Positions 1 through 7,822 of a DNA stretch of 64,000 nucleotides are shown in pieces. Under the pieces are notes generated by a model. That model was not told the origin of the DNA. It made no database searches and saw nothing but the letters and a program-made list of their open reading frames with translations. Every line of letters starts with the position of its first letter. The first letter of the stretch is position 1. The position numbers and the translations under genes are program-made. Source of the DNA: Actinophytocola oryzae (GTDB lineage Bacteria; Actinomycetota; Actinomycetes; Mycobacteriales; Pseudonocardiaceae); assembly GCF_004364325.1 (NCBI RefSeq), contig NZ_SOCP01000006.1:62001-126000 (forward strand). The letters run 5' to 3'.

Positions 1-216
1 ATGCCGCCCGGATGCGTGCTCACCTGGCGGACAAGCCCGTCTGCCGCCCATGTTGTGTCGCCCGCACGCAGCACGTGGACACTTCGCCGCCGACGCCGAC
101 ACCATGGCTCGGGTTGAGTGGATCTTCACCCGTTTTTCCCCTTCGCTCCTCCATTCGGCCCCTGTCCGCGCGTGATCTTTTTGGTTGCATGGGGCGTACA
201 CGACTGGGGAGGGTTT

Positions 217-1791
217 GTGGGATCAGTACGTTCCAATGGCTTTCGTCCTGTTGGGGTGGATGGCGGTTACGCCGCGTTCCCGAGCGTCTGCCGGTCCGCC
301 GGTGGGCAGCTGCGGCTCGTGTGGCGACAGGGCTCGGACCACGTCAACGCCCGGGACGGGCGCATCCACACCACCACGTCCACCGACAACGGGCGCACGT
401 GGAGCACGGCAACCGTCGCGGTCACCGACGTCGCCGGAGTGGACCTTCGGGACCCCTGCATCTCGACCGCGGGCGGTACCACCTGGCTGACCTACTTCAA
501 GGGCACGTCGTCCCTCGCCGCCGCTGGTTGTTTCCTGCGCATCTCCACCAACGACGGGGCCACCTGGGGCAGCGAGATCCGGATCGACAGCCTCCCCTAC
601 GCCGCCATCAGCGCACCTGTCGTCCAGGTCGGCGCGAACCTCCTCGCCACCTTCTACGGCAAGGCCTCCGGCGACACCTTCGACTCCAGCTGGCTCGCCA
701 CCTCCACCAACGGCGGCACCACCTGGACCACCACCCGCGTCGCCAACGGACAGGCCGACGGGCGGCACTACCAGGAGCCGTGGCTCGTCGCCCGCGGTAC
801 CGAGGTCTGGATGTTCTTCCGCTACGGCACCCAGTCCGCCATCGGGTCGTCGGTATCCACCAACAGCGGTACCAGCTGGTCCGCGCCTGCCCAGCTCTTC
901 GACGACGCCTCCGGCCGACCGGCCGCGGCCTGGCTGAGCACCGGCACCATGGCCGTCGTCGCGCGGCGGATCTCCGACAAGCAGGCCATCGTGCGTAGTC
1001 GCAACTCCGCCACGGCCCAGACCGCCTGGCTGCCGCCCCGGCCGACGATGGTCCAGCCGTCCTCCGGCCCCATCGGCATGATGTACGCGCATCCGCTGGA
1101 GGTTCCCGGCGGCGTCATCTGTCCGCTCGGCATCGAGACGAGCACCAGCGTGTCCCGCATCCACGTCGGGTGGCTGGCCGACGACGGTGGCGTCTCGCCG
1201 CTCGGCGACCTCATCCCCGACGACCGGACCGCCGCCGCGACCAACGTCGACCAGCTGTTGTTCGCCGAGGGGTTCTCCCAGGCCAACGGGCCACTGCGGG
1301 CGCCGTGGGTGGTCGGTGCCGGCGGCATCCAGGCCAGCAACGGGTACGCCGTCTCGACCGCCGTCGACAACGTGCCCGATCTTGCCTGGGTCGACCTCGC
1401 CAACTCCGACACCGAGATCGAGGCCGACTTCTGGTACACCGGGCAGGCCGGGTTCGGCATCATCGCCCGAGTCGCCGGCGCGAACACCTACCTGCTCCTC
1501 ACGCTGGAGACCGGCGGCACGGCCCTGCGCCTCTACCAGGTCGTCTCGGGGTCGACGTCTCTGCTGACGGCGGCCACCAACACCACGGCGCGCGCCTCGG
1601 CCTGGGCGCGGCTGCGGATGTTCGTGCGGGGCAACACCATCCAGTGTTATCTGAACGGGTGGCCCCTGCTCGGCTGGGAACTGAGTGCGGCCGACGCGAT
1701 CCCGTTCGCCGGGCAGACCAGGCACGGCATCAAGCTGAACCCGGCAAGCCCCGGCGTGCACCAGTGCCGTCGGTTCGTCGCGTGGAGCTAG
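217..1791 (+). CDS. Sialidase-fold (BNR/Asp-box) protein with C-terminal jelly-roll-like domain
   Basis: Predicted 524-residue protein. Four Asp-box motifs (STDNGRTWS near residue 55, STNDGATWG near 111, STNGGTTWT near 164, STNSGTSWS near 214) mark a sialidase-type beta-propeller. From about residue 347 (LLFAEGFSQ) the sequence changes to a beta-rich stretch resembling a LamG/concanavalin domain. No signal peptide or membrane segment is visible, so export is unproven. GTG 217 was chosen because GGGGAGG lies at 207-213; the open frame runs up to 118 but the extra residues look non-coding. I could not confirm the arginine triad or nucleophilic tyrosine of true sialidases, so the substrate is unknown. 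Phage tail proteins and secreted glycosidases share this architecture. Its TAG stop overlaps the stop of the converging gene in a CTAG. Confidence 0.75.
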   Translation: MGSVRSNGFRPVGVDGGYAAFPSVCRSAGGQLRLVWRQGSDHVNARDGRIHTTTSTDNGRTWSTATVAVTDVAGVDLRDPCISTAGGTTWLTYFKGTSSLAAAGCFLRISTNDGATWGSEIRIDSLPYAAISAPVVQVGANLLATFYGKASGDTFDSSWLATSTNGGTTWTTTRVANGQADGRHYQEPWLVARGTEVWMFFRYGTQSAIGSSVSTNSGTSWSAPAQLFDDASGRPAAAWLSTGTMAVVARRISDKQAIVRSRNSATAQTAWLPPRPTMVQPSSGPIGMMYAHPLEVPGGVICPLGIETSTSVSRIHVGWLADDGGVSPLGDLIPDDRTAAATNVDQLLFAEGFSQANGPLRAPWVVGAGGIQASNGYAVSTAVDNVPDLAWVDLANSDTEIEADFWYTGQAGFGIIARVAGANTYLLLTLETGGTALRLYQVVSGSTSLLTAATNTTARASAWARLRMFVRGNTIQCYLNGWPLLGWELSAADAIPFAGQTRHGIKLNPASPGVHQCRRFVAWS

Positions 1792-2243
1792 GGCTCCATC
1801 CGTTCTCGTATCGCGGGTAGCGCGTACTCCCGGACCATCATCAGTACCTCACGCGCCAGCGCCTGGAAAGGGCGCCCCACCTCGAGCTCCCACCACAGCT
1901 CACCGATGGGGAAGCCGCCGACCTCGACCACGTCGCCGATCGGGGCCTGCCAGCCCATCCACTGCGCCTTGGCGGCCTCGCTAGCCGGGTAGTAGGGCCG
2001 CACCCGCAGCTGCTCCGCCCACTCGTCGCGGGACATGACACCGATGTGCAGCGTGAACCGGACGGCACGCGCCGTGAACGACCGCGACTGCTCCACCGCG
2101 ATCTCACCCCAGTGCCGTGGCCCCTCGATCCGGAACCGGCGGCCGACGCCGAAGAAGCCGAGCGCACGAAGGCCCGGGGCCAGGTTGGTGTCGACCATGA
2201 ACCTGAACCAGTCTTGGGAATTGCGCTCGATCTCTGATTCCAC
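1788..2243 (-). CDS. DUF4304-like conserved protein
   Basis: Predicted 151-residue soluble protein without signal peptide or membrane segment. The pattern of a mid-protein beta strand (RFTLHIGVMSRDEW), an aromatic patch (WMGWQAP) and a C-terminal helix (AREVLMMVREYALPAI) resembles DUF4304 proteins, whose function is unknown. The GTG start at 2243 is supported by AGGTGG four bases upstream on the minus strand. It converges on the sialidase-fold gene with a 4-bp overlap of the two stop codons, so the 3' ends are tightly coupled. No functional inference is made. Confidence 0.7.
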   Translation of the reverse strand: MESEIERNSQDWFRFMVDTNLAPGLRALGFFGVGRRFRIEGPRHWGEIAVEQSRSFTARAVRFTLHIGVMSRDEWAEQLRVRPYYPASEAAKAQWMGWQAPIGDVVEVGGFPIGELWWELEVGRPFQALAREVLMMVREYALPAIRERMEP

Positions 2244-2378
2244 AGTGCCACCTACAGTAGCGCTGTAACCCCGTGGAGTGCTAAGGGTTCGCCATCCAGA
2301 GTGGATGTTCCTCTACCGCGTCACGCGGTGGTGATGACGTCGTCCCTGTCCAGAGCAGTGCCAGCACTGGAGGACGGG

Positions 2379-3068
2379 ATGCCACCCAGCACGAAGTCAC
2401 ACACGACGAACGGCGCCGCCGTCGGTGTCGCTCTCATCGACGGTGTCCCGCTCGTCCGTGAAGGTCTCTCCGCGCTCGTGCACCGCTCGCCGGGGCTGCG
2501 CTGGGTGGGCGCGGCGGAGAACCCGTCCGTCGGGATACGGCTGTGCGAACGCATGCGGCCCGACGTGGTCGTCATCGACGCCGTACTCGACCCCCGCGGG
2601 CAGCTCGGCAGGCACCTGGCCGGCGAGTTCCGCGTCATCCTCATGGTCGACGAGGCGCACCTGACGCCCCAGTACGTCGCCAACGCGGTCAGCGGCGGCA
2701 TACACGGGCTCATCCGCCGCAACGCCCAGCCCGCACAGCTCATGCAGGCGATCCACACGGTGCACACCGAGGGCCGCTACCTGGACCCCGTGCTGACGGA
2801 GAGCCTCACCGCGCCCCTGACCAGGCCACGCCGGTCGAACGGCACCCACCAGCCGCTGTCGCAGCGTGAGCACGAGGTACTGCGGCTGATCGCCGACGGC
2901 CTGGAGAACCAGGCCATCGCGAACCTCCTGTTCGTGTCCGTCGAGACGGTCCGCACGCACGTGAAGAGCATCCTGCGCAAGCTCGCGTCCCGGGACCGCA
3001 CGCACGCGGTCGCCGTCGCGTTCCGGTCCGGTGTCCTGACCGTCGACGAGGGTGCCGTACCGAGGTGA
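2379..3068 (+). CDS. Atypical LuxR/NarL-family response regulator
   Basis: Predicted 229-residue DNA-binding regulator. The N-terminal half is a receiver-like domain (VALIDGVPLVREGL near residue 18; VVVIDAVLDP near residue 62). It has only one of the usual paired acidic residues, and the conserved lysine before the last strand is replaced (GLIRRNAQP), so normal phosphorylation is doubtful. The C-terminal part from about residue 158 is a standard LuxR helix-turn-helix (LSQREHEVLRLIADGL, then VSVETVRTHVKSILRKL). ATG 2379 was chosen because GGAGG lies at 2369-2373; the frame extends to 2301 without a ribosome site. No kinase is adjacent, so this may be an orphan regulator reading a ligand or acting constitutively. 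Confidence 0.85.
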   Translation: MPPSTKSHTTNGAAVGVALIDGVPLVREGLSALVHRSPGLRWVGAAENPSVGIRLCERMRPDVVVIDAVLDPRGQLGRHLAGEFRVILMVDEAHLTPQYVANAVSGGIHGLIRRNAQPAQLMQAIHTVHTEGRYLDPVLTESLTAPLTRPRRSNGTHQPLSQREHEVLRLIADGLENQAIANLLFVSVETVRTHVKSILRKLASRDRTHAVAVAFRSGVLTVDEGAVPR

Positions 3069-3145
3069 ACGCTGGACGTGAGGCGATCCACACGTGCTCT
3101 GACCTGCGCGGAGACACCTTCTCGACCGTCGTCCTTGCCCGGCTC

Positions 3146-3157
3146 TACTCGCAAGTA
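3146..3157. promoter_or_regulatory. Candidate operator 1 upstream of fadE5 (TACT-N4-AGTA)
   Basis: TACTCGCAAGTA is a perfect 4+4 inverted repeat about 65 bp before the fadE5 start codon. The same palindrome with TACT/AGTA arms recurs at 28132 between the fabG4- and fadA2-type genes and, with one arm base changed, at 25238 before a tetR gene. A TetR-family operator is inferred. Confidence 0.5.
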
Positions 3158-3169
3158 ATATCCTTATGT

Positions 3170-3181
3170 TACCGATGGGTA
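3170..3181. promoter_or_regulatory. Candidate operator 2 upstream of fadE5 (TACC-N4-GGTA)
   Basis: TACCGATGGGTA is a second perfect inverted repeat whose centre is 24 bp (about two helical turns) from the centre of operator 1. Its GGTA half matches the right arm of the site at 25238. The tandem arrangement suggests cooperative binding of one regulator at the fadE5 promoter. Confidence 0.45.
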
Positions 3182-3221
3182 GCATTTGCGCGGAAAGCCG
3201 CGATACCAGGGGAGCCAGGAG

Positions 3222-5054
3222 ATGGGCCACTACAAGAGCAACGTCCGCGACCTCGAGTTCAACCTGTTCGAGGTGTTCAACGTCCAGGAGCGGCTCGGTA
3301 AGGGCGTTCTCGCCGAGTCGGACGAGGACACCGCCCGCGGCGTGCTCGCCGAGCTGAACCGGCTCGCGACCGGTCCACTGGCGGACTCCTTCGTGGACGC
3401 GGACCGCAACCCGCCGACCTACGACCCGAAGACGTTCTCCGCGACGCTGCCCGAGTCGTTCAAGAAGGCCTACCACCTGATGTGGGACGGCGACTGGTGG
3501 CGGATCGGCCTGCGGGACGACCTCGGCGGTCTCGGCCTGCCGCCGACCGTCCAGTGGTCGGCCGCGGAGCTGATGCTCGGCGCCAACCCGCCGCTGTTCA
3601 TGTACATGTCCGGCCCGAACATGTCCCAGGTCCTCTTCCGCAACGGCAACGACGAGCAGAAGCACTGGGCCCAGCTCATGATCGACCGCGGCTGGGGCGC
3701 CACGATGGTGCTGACCGAACCCGACGCCGGCTCCGACGTCGGCGCGGGCCGCACGAAGGCCGTCCAGCAGGAGGACGGCTCCTGGCACCTCGACGGCGTG
3801 AAGCGGTTCATCACCTCGGGTGAGCACGACCTGACCGAGAACATCATCCACCTGGTGCTGGCGCGTCCCGAGGGCGGCGGCCCCGGCACCAAGGGGCTGT
3901 CGATGTTCGTCGTCCCGAAGTTCCACTTCGACGGCGAGACCGGCGAACTCGGCGAGCGCAACGGCGCCTTCGTGACCAACATCGAGCACAAGATGGGCAT
4001 CAAGGCGTCCACGACGTGCGAGCTGTCGCTCGGCCAGCACGGCACGCCCGCCAAGGGCTGGCTGGTCGGCGACGTGCACGACGGCATCGCGCAGATGTTC
4101 CAGGTCATCGAGTACGCCAGGATGATGGTCGGCACGAAGGCCATCGCGACGCTCTCGACGGGCTACCTCAACGCCCTGGAGTACGCGAAGGAGCGCGTCC
4201 AGGGCGCCGACCTGACGCAGATGCTGGACAAGACGGCCCCGCGCGTGACGATCACCTCGCACCCGGACGTGCGCCGCAGCCTGATGATGCAGAAGGCGTA
4301 CGCCGAGGGCCTGCGCGCCGTGTACCTGTACACAGCGACGTTCCAGGACCAGATCTGGACCGGCGAGGGTGACGCGGAGTCGCTGAAGCTGGCGGAGCGG
4401 GTGAACGACCTGCTCCTGCCGATCGTCAAGGGCGTCGGCTCGGAGCGGGCCTACGAGCAGCTGGCCCAGTCGCTGCAGACCCTGGGTGGCTCCGGCTTCC
4501 TTCAGGACTACCCGATCGAGCAGTACATCCGCGACTCGAAGATCGACTCGCTGTACGAGGGCACGACGGCCATCCAGTCGATGGACTTCTTCTTCCGCAA
4601 GATCGTCCGCGACAAGGGCCGGGCTCTCACCCACGTGGCGGGCGAGATCACGAAGTTCATCGACGCGGAGGGCGGCAACGGACGCCTGAAGGAGGCCCGT
4701 CTGCTGCTGAAGCAGGCCCTGGAGGACGTGCAGGGCATGCTCGGCGCGCTGATCGGCTACCTGACTGCGTCGCAGAACGACCCGTCGAGTGTCTACAAGG
4801 TGGGTCAGCACACCGTCCGCCTGCTGATGTCGGTCGGCGACCTGATGATCGGCTGGCTGCTCCAGCGCCAGGCGGAGATCGCGATCGCCCGGCTCGACGA
4901 GGGTGTGACCGGCAGGGACAAGGCGTTCTACGAGGGCAAGATCGCCGTGGCGACTTTCTTCGCCCGCAACGTGCTGCCGGAGCTGTCGGCGGGCCGCAAG
5001 ATCGTCGAGGCAGCGGACAACGCCCTCATGGACCTGGATGAATCGGCCTTCTGA
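3222..5054 (+). CDS. fadE5: FadE5-type acyl-CoA dehydrogenase
   Basis: Predicted 610-residue FAD-dependent acyl-CoA dehydrogenase, the first oxidation step of fatty-acid beta-oxidation. The N-terminus MGHYKSNVRDLEFNLFEVF is nearly identical to what I know of mycobacterial FadE5 (Rv0244c, about 611 aa), a broad-specificity enzyme with an extended N-terminal helical domain. The FAD/substrate motif TMVLTEPDAGSDVGAG is present, as is LYEGTTAIQ containing the catalytic glutamate of this subgroup. ATG 3222 has AGGGGAGCCAGGAG upstream. Two candidate operators (3146, 3170) lie in its promoter and match sites at the fabG4/fadA2 locus 25 kb away, which in mycobacteria adjoins fadE5. A stem-loop at 5070-5097 follows. 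Confidence 0.95.
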   Translation: MGHYKSNVRDLEFNLFEVFNVQERLGKGVLAESDEDTARGVLAELNRLATGPLADSFVDADRNPPTYDPKTFSATLPESFKKAYHLMWDGDWWRIGLRDDLGGLGLPPTVQWSAAELMLGANPPLFMYMSGPNMSQVLFRNGNDEQKHWAQLMIDRGWGATMVLTEPDAGSDVGAGRTKAVQQEDGSWHLDGVKRFITSGEHDLTENIIHLVLARPEGGGPGTKGLSMFVVPKFHFDGETGELGERNGAFVTNIEHKMGIKASTTCELSLGQHGTPAKGWLVGDVHDGIAQMFQVIEYARMMVGTKAIATLSTGYLNALEYAKERVQGADLTQMLDKTAPRVTITSHPDVRRSLMMQKAYAEGLRAVYLYTATFQDQIWTGEGDAESLKLAERVNDLLLPIVKGVGSERAYEQLAQSLQTLGGSGFLQDYPIEQYIRDSKIDSLYEGTTAIQSMDFFFRKIVRDKGRALTHVAGEITKFIDAEGGNGRLKEARLLLKQALEDVQGMLGALIGYLTASQNDPSSVYKVGQHTVRLLMSVGDLMIGWLLQRQAEIAIARLDEGVTGRDKAFYEGKIAVATFFARNVLPELSAGRKIVEAADNALMDLDESAF

Positions 5055-5069
5055 GTGAAAATCGCCCAT

Positions 5070-5097
5070 ATGGCCGCGGCTCTCGGGCCGCGGCCAT
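5070..5097 (+). terminator. Stem-loop after fadE5
   Basis: ATGGCCGCGGC at 5070-5080 pairs perfectly with GCCGCGGCCAT at 5087-5097 around a TCTCGG loop, 16 bp after the fadE5 stop. There is no U-tract, as is common for actinobacterial terminators. Confidence 0.65.
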
Positions 5098-5189
5098 CAA
5101 CGGGTAAAAATCCGATCACTCTCAAGGTGTAGCAAGCCTCGAGGGGTGGTACTGCTGGACCACCAAGCTGTTTCGTCTGAGGAGCGGTT

Positions 5190-5468
5190 ATGTGGTCAGC
5201 CAGTGCAATCATCGGCCTGCTTATCGCGGGCATCGTCCTAGGAATTCTGGGGCGTCTCTTCGCCCCAGGTGAACAGAAGATCCCGTTCTGGTTGACCATC
5301 GTCGCCGGCATCGTCGGCGCCCTGGTCGGCAACCTGATCGCAGGCTGGGTGGGAGTCAAGGACACCCCCGGCATCGACTGGTGGCGACACATCTTCCAGA
5401 TCATCGCCGCCATCATCGCCGTGACGATCGCCGCGGCTCTCTACCGGCCGAGCCGGGCGCGCGTGTAA
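5190..5468 (+). CDS. GlsB/YeaQ/YmgE family membrane protein
   Basis: Predicted 92-residue integral membrane protein with three hydrophobic helices (residues about 4-22, 32-55 and 66-84) separated by short glycine-rich loops (GRLFAPGEQ). This is the layout of the GlsB/YeaQ/YmgE transglycosylase-associated family, stress-linked small membrane proteins of unknown mechanism. The length fits the family. ATG 5190 follows GAGGAGCGG. It is transcribed alone, converging on the VanW gene, with a 25-bp perfect hairpin between them. Confidence 0.85.
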   Translation: MWSASAIIGLLIAGIVLGILGRLFAPGEQKIPFWLTIVAGIVGALVGNLIAGWVGVKDTPGIDWWRHIFQIIAAIIAVTIAAALYRPSRARV

Positions 5469-5473
5469 GCCCC

Positions 5474-5526
5474 AACGCACAGGAAGACCGCCACACCCTC
5501 GGGGTGTGGCGGTCTTCCTGTGCGTT
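5474..5526. terminator. Perfect 25-bp bidirectional stem-loop
   Basis: The arm at 5474-5498 is the exact reverse complement of 5502-5526 with a 3-nt TCG loop. It sits between converging genes, 5 bp after the GlsB stop and 14 bp beyond the VanW stop, so it can end transcription from both sides. Confidence 0.8.
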
Positions 5527-5540
5527 CGACAGGCGATCCG

Positions 5541-7373
5541 TCAGCCACCGGGTGGCGGCGTCCCGCACACGATCTTCGGCTGCGGGTTGTACTTCACCGT
5601 CCGGGTCTTGCGGGAGACCTCTCGGCCACTCCCGACCTCCCGGATGATCCGGGTGTCGCTGGTGGTGAACCCCGGTGCGCCGTTGCCCGCGTGACAGTTC
5701 TCGGCGGGCCCCTGCTTGGTCTGCGGCTCGGTCTGGTTCGTCCGTCCGCCGGGAACCGACTCGACCTCGAAGTGCTTCGTCCCCCACAGCTTCACCGTGA
5801 TCGAGGAGGACGTCCAGATGGTCTGGATCGCCACCCCGGTGTCGGAGTCGTTGGTGAACTTCAGGTCGATGACGCTGCTGCCGTCGGGGTTCTGGAACAC
5901 GGTCGCCTCACGTGCGGCCGGGTACCGGCTGATGTAGTAGCTGTGCTCCTTGTGCCCGGCGTCCTTCATGGCCGAGAAGTACGCCGCGTTGTACAGGGTC
6001 GTGGCGAACTGCGAGATCCCGCCGCCGACCTCACGCCCGGGTGCGCCGTCCTTGATGGCACCGGCCTCGACGTAGCCCTGGGCGCGGGTCCGCGGCCCGG
6101 TGTAGCCGTTGAGGCTGAAGGTCTCGCCCGGCGCCACGATCGCCCCGTTCACCTTGGCCGCGACCGTCTTGATGTTCACCCCGGAGTCCTGGGCGAAGCC
6201 ACCGGTCGAGAACTCGCCGATGACCTCCTTGATCCCCAGCTTGTTCGCCGCGTCGGTGGTCACCTTGGCGGGCTTGGGCGCGTACTCGGCCTTGACCTCC
6301 CGCCCCTCCGGCTTCCTGAGCGTGTCCATCAGCGGGGTCAGCGTCTTGGCCCAGTCGACACCCTTGCCGTCGACGGACGGTTCGACCTTGGGCGCGCCAC
6401 CCGAGAAGACGATCTGCGCGTCCTTGCCCTCGACCTCGGTCGACGACAGCTGCGGGCCCAGCGCCCCCACCAGCTTGTTCTGGTCCAGCGTCGCGGACAG
6501 ACCACCACCGTCGGCCGGCTGGAACACCAGCGCGCCGGCGATCGCCTCGGGCTCGAGCGTGGCGTCCTTGCCCTCGCCGTGGATGACGACCGGCCCGGCC
6601 ACCGCGGGCTTGGCGATGTCGTCGACGGCCTTGCGCACCCCGTCGGCGGTCGTCCTGACCTTCGTGACCGCCACCGGCAGCTTGATGCGCTGCCCGGACG
6701 CCCACCCGTCGACCACCGCCTTCTCCGCGCCCGGCACGTCGAGCTTCTGGCCGGGCTTCGGGTCCACGGCGACGGGGTTGACACCCTCGAACCGGATCCC
6801 ACCCTCGGCGGGCTCCCGGTCGGTCTTCGCCCGGAGCCCCTCGATCGCGGTGTCCAGCTTCTTGTCGTCCTTCGTGCTGACCACGCCGACCTCGCGCGAG
6901 CTGAACAGCGAGGTCAACCGGGTGATCGGGTTGAGCGGCTGGTCGCCAGCCTGCGCGACCGTGGCCGCCCAGTCGATCGCGAGCCCGGCGTCGGCAGGCC
7001 TGACCTCGACGTCGACGTCGCCGGCCACGAGCTTGACGGGCTGCCCGAGCCGAGGCTCCAGCTCGTCGCGGAGGATGCGCTCCGCGTCCCCGTGCGACTC
7101 GCCGCCGACCTCGACACCGGCCACGGTGACACCACGCGGCACCTCGCCGCTGCTCAGGAAGACGTCAACGCCGTAGATGACGGCGAGCACGCCGATGACC
7201 CCGGCCGCGACCAGGCCGATCCTGCGCAAACGCTTGCTCTTGTCCTTGGCGGTCGACTCGTCGCCCACCGGCTCCGCGGGGATCCGGACGGTCGGTTCGT
7301 CCCCGGGGGTGCGCGTGATCGGGGTGAGCACGTCCGTCTGCTCGGCGTGCGACTCCGGCCATCTGTGCTCCAC
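5541..7373 (-). CDS. VanW family protein with peptidoglycan-binding-like repeats, membrane anchored
   Basis: Predicted 610-residue type II membrane protein. A cytoplasmic tail of about 50 residues ends in KSKRLRRIG, followed by one transmembrane helix (residues about 52-72). Repeated beta-rich segments outside (VTVAGVEVGGESHGDAERIL and similar) match PG-binding-4/YoaR-type domains. The VanW domain lies near residues 430-560 (GETFSLNGYTGPRTRAQGY, GGGISQFATTLYNAAYFS). VanW proteins occur in glycopeptide-resistance clusters and in many Gram-positives, with unproven biochemistry and a cell-wall role presumed. The GTG start at 7373 has GGGGAAGG about 6 bases upstream. No resistance genes are nearby, so this is probably a housekeeping wall protein. 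Confidence 0.88.
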   Translation of the reverse strand: MEHRWPESHAEQTDVLTPITRTPGDEPTVRIPAEPVGDESTAKDKSKRLRRIGLVAAGVIGVLAVIYGVDVFLSSGEVPRGVTVAGVEVGGESHGDAERILRDELEPRLGQPVKLVAGDVDVEVRPADAGLAIDWAATVAQAGDQPLNPITRLTSLFSSREVGVVSTKDDKKLDTAIEGLRAKTDREPAEGGIRFEGVNPVAVDPKPGQKLDVPGAEKAVVDGWASGQRIKLPVAVTKVRTTADGVRKAVDDIAKPAVAGPVVIHGEGKDATLEPEAIAGALVFQPADGGGLSATLDQNKLVGALGPQLSSTEVEGKDAQIVFSGGAPKVEPSVDGKGVDWAKTLTPLMDTLRKPEGREVKAEYAPKPAKVTTDAANKLGIKEVIGEFSTGGFAQDSGVNIKTVAAKVNGAIVAPGETFSLNGYTGPRTRAQGYVEAGAIKDGAPGREVGGGISQFATTLYNAAYFSAMKDAGHKEHSYYISRYPAAREATVFQNPDGSSVIDLKFTNDSDTGVAIQTIWTSSSITVKLWGTKHFEVESVPGGRTNQTEPQTKQGPAENCHAGNGAPGFTTSDTRIIREVGSGREVSRKTRTVKYNPQPKIVCGTPPPGG

Positions 7374-7386
7374 GACTCGCCTTCCC

Positions 7387-7707
7387 CTAGAGGTATAACC
7401 CTGTGCCGTGCTCGATCCGCTCGCTGGCGATGGCGTGCAGGTCGCGCTCGCGTATCACCAGGTAAGTTCGTCCCTGGACCTCGACTTCCAGCTGGTCCTC
7501 GGGGTTGAACAGCACCCGGTCGGCGACCTTGACGTTGCGCACGTTGGTGCCGACCCCGAGGACGTCCCCCCACGCGAGGCGCCTGGCCATCTGCGCGGTA
7601 GCCGGGATGACGATGCCACCGGTGCTTCGCCGTTCCCCTTCCTCGGGAGAGAGCTGCACGAGCACTCTGTCGTGCAGCATCTGGATCTCGAGTTTGAGTT
7701 CTGGCAC
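7387..7707 (-). CDS. GroES/Cpn10-like protein
   Basis: Predicted 106-residue protein with a Cpn10 beta-barrel pattern: MLHDRVLVQLSPEEGERRSTGGI at its front (mobile-loop region included), then GDVLGVGTNV and GDRVLF-type strands. It is not beside groEL and is more divergent than the housekeeping GroES, so it is probably a paralogue of uncertain partner. GTG 7707 is preferred over upstream starts because TACCAT lies 6 nt upstream (leaderless arrangement) and the extra N-terminal sequence in the longer frame has no family resemblance. It is the gene directly upstream of the VanW gene on the same strand, 13 bp away. Confidence 0.8.
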   Translation of the reverse strand: MPELKLEIQMLHDRVLVQLSPEEGERRSTGGIVIPATAQMARRLAWGDVLGVGTNVRNVKVADRVLFNPEDQLEVEVQGRTYLVIRERDLHAIASERIEHGTGLYL

Positions 7708-7713
7708 CGAGGA

Positions 7714-7719
7714 ATGGTA
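7714..7719 (-). promoter_or_regulatory. Putative -10 box for leaderless groES-like mRNA
   Basis: TACCAT (minus strand) fits the actinobacterial TAnnnT -10 consensus and ends 6 nt before the GTG start at 7707. There is no ribosome binding site in the gap. Confidence 0.45.
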
Positions 7720-7822
7720 ACCGTCGGCTTTGTGCCGTCCGCGTGCCGCCTCCGCCATGACGGGAAGCATTCGGCGGCGTGTTCGGTGCGGCCACTCACA
7801 CGGGTGAATTCCAGCGTTTTCG

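Noticed and set aside
1..216. Start of a gene at the left window edge
   Set aside because: No frame shows family resemblance and the upstream part of the open frame has no ribosome site; probably intergenic.
2397..5069. Long minus-strand open frame (about 890 codons) opposite fadE5 and the regulator
   Set aside because: It is the antisense of two well-supported genes, has Arg/His/Leu-rich low-quality translation and no family motif; GC-rich codons keep the opposite strand open.
5520..7508. Plus-strand open frame of about 660 codons opposite the VanW gene
   Set aside because: Antisense shadow; translation is Arg/Gly/Asp-rich without domains.
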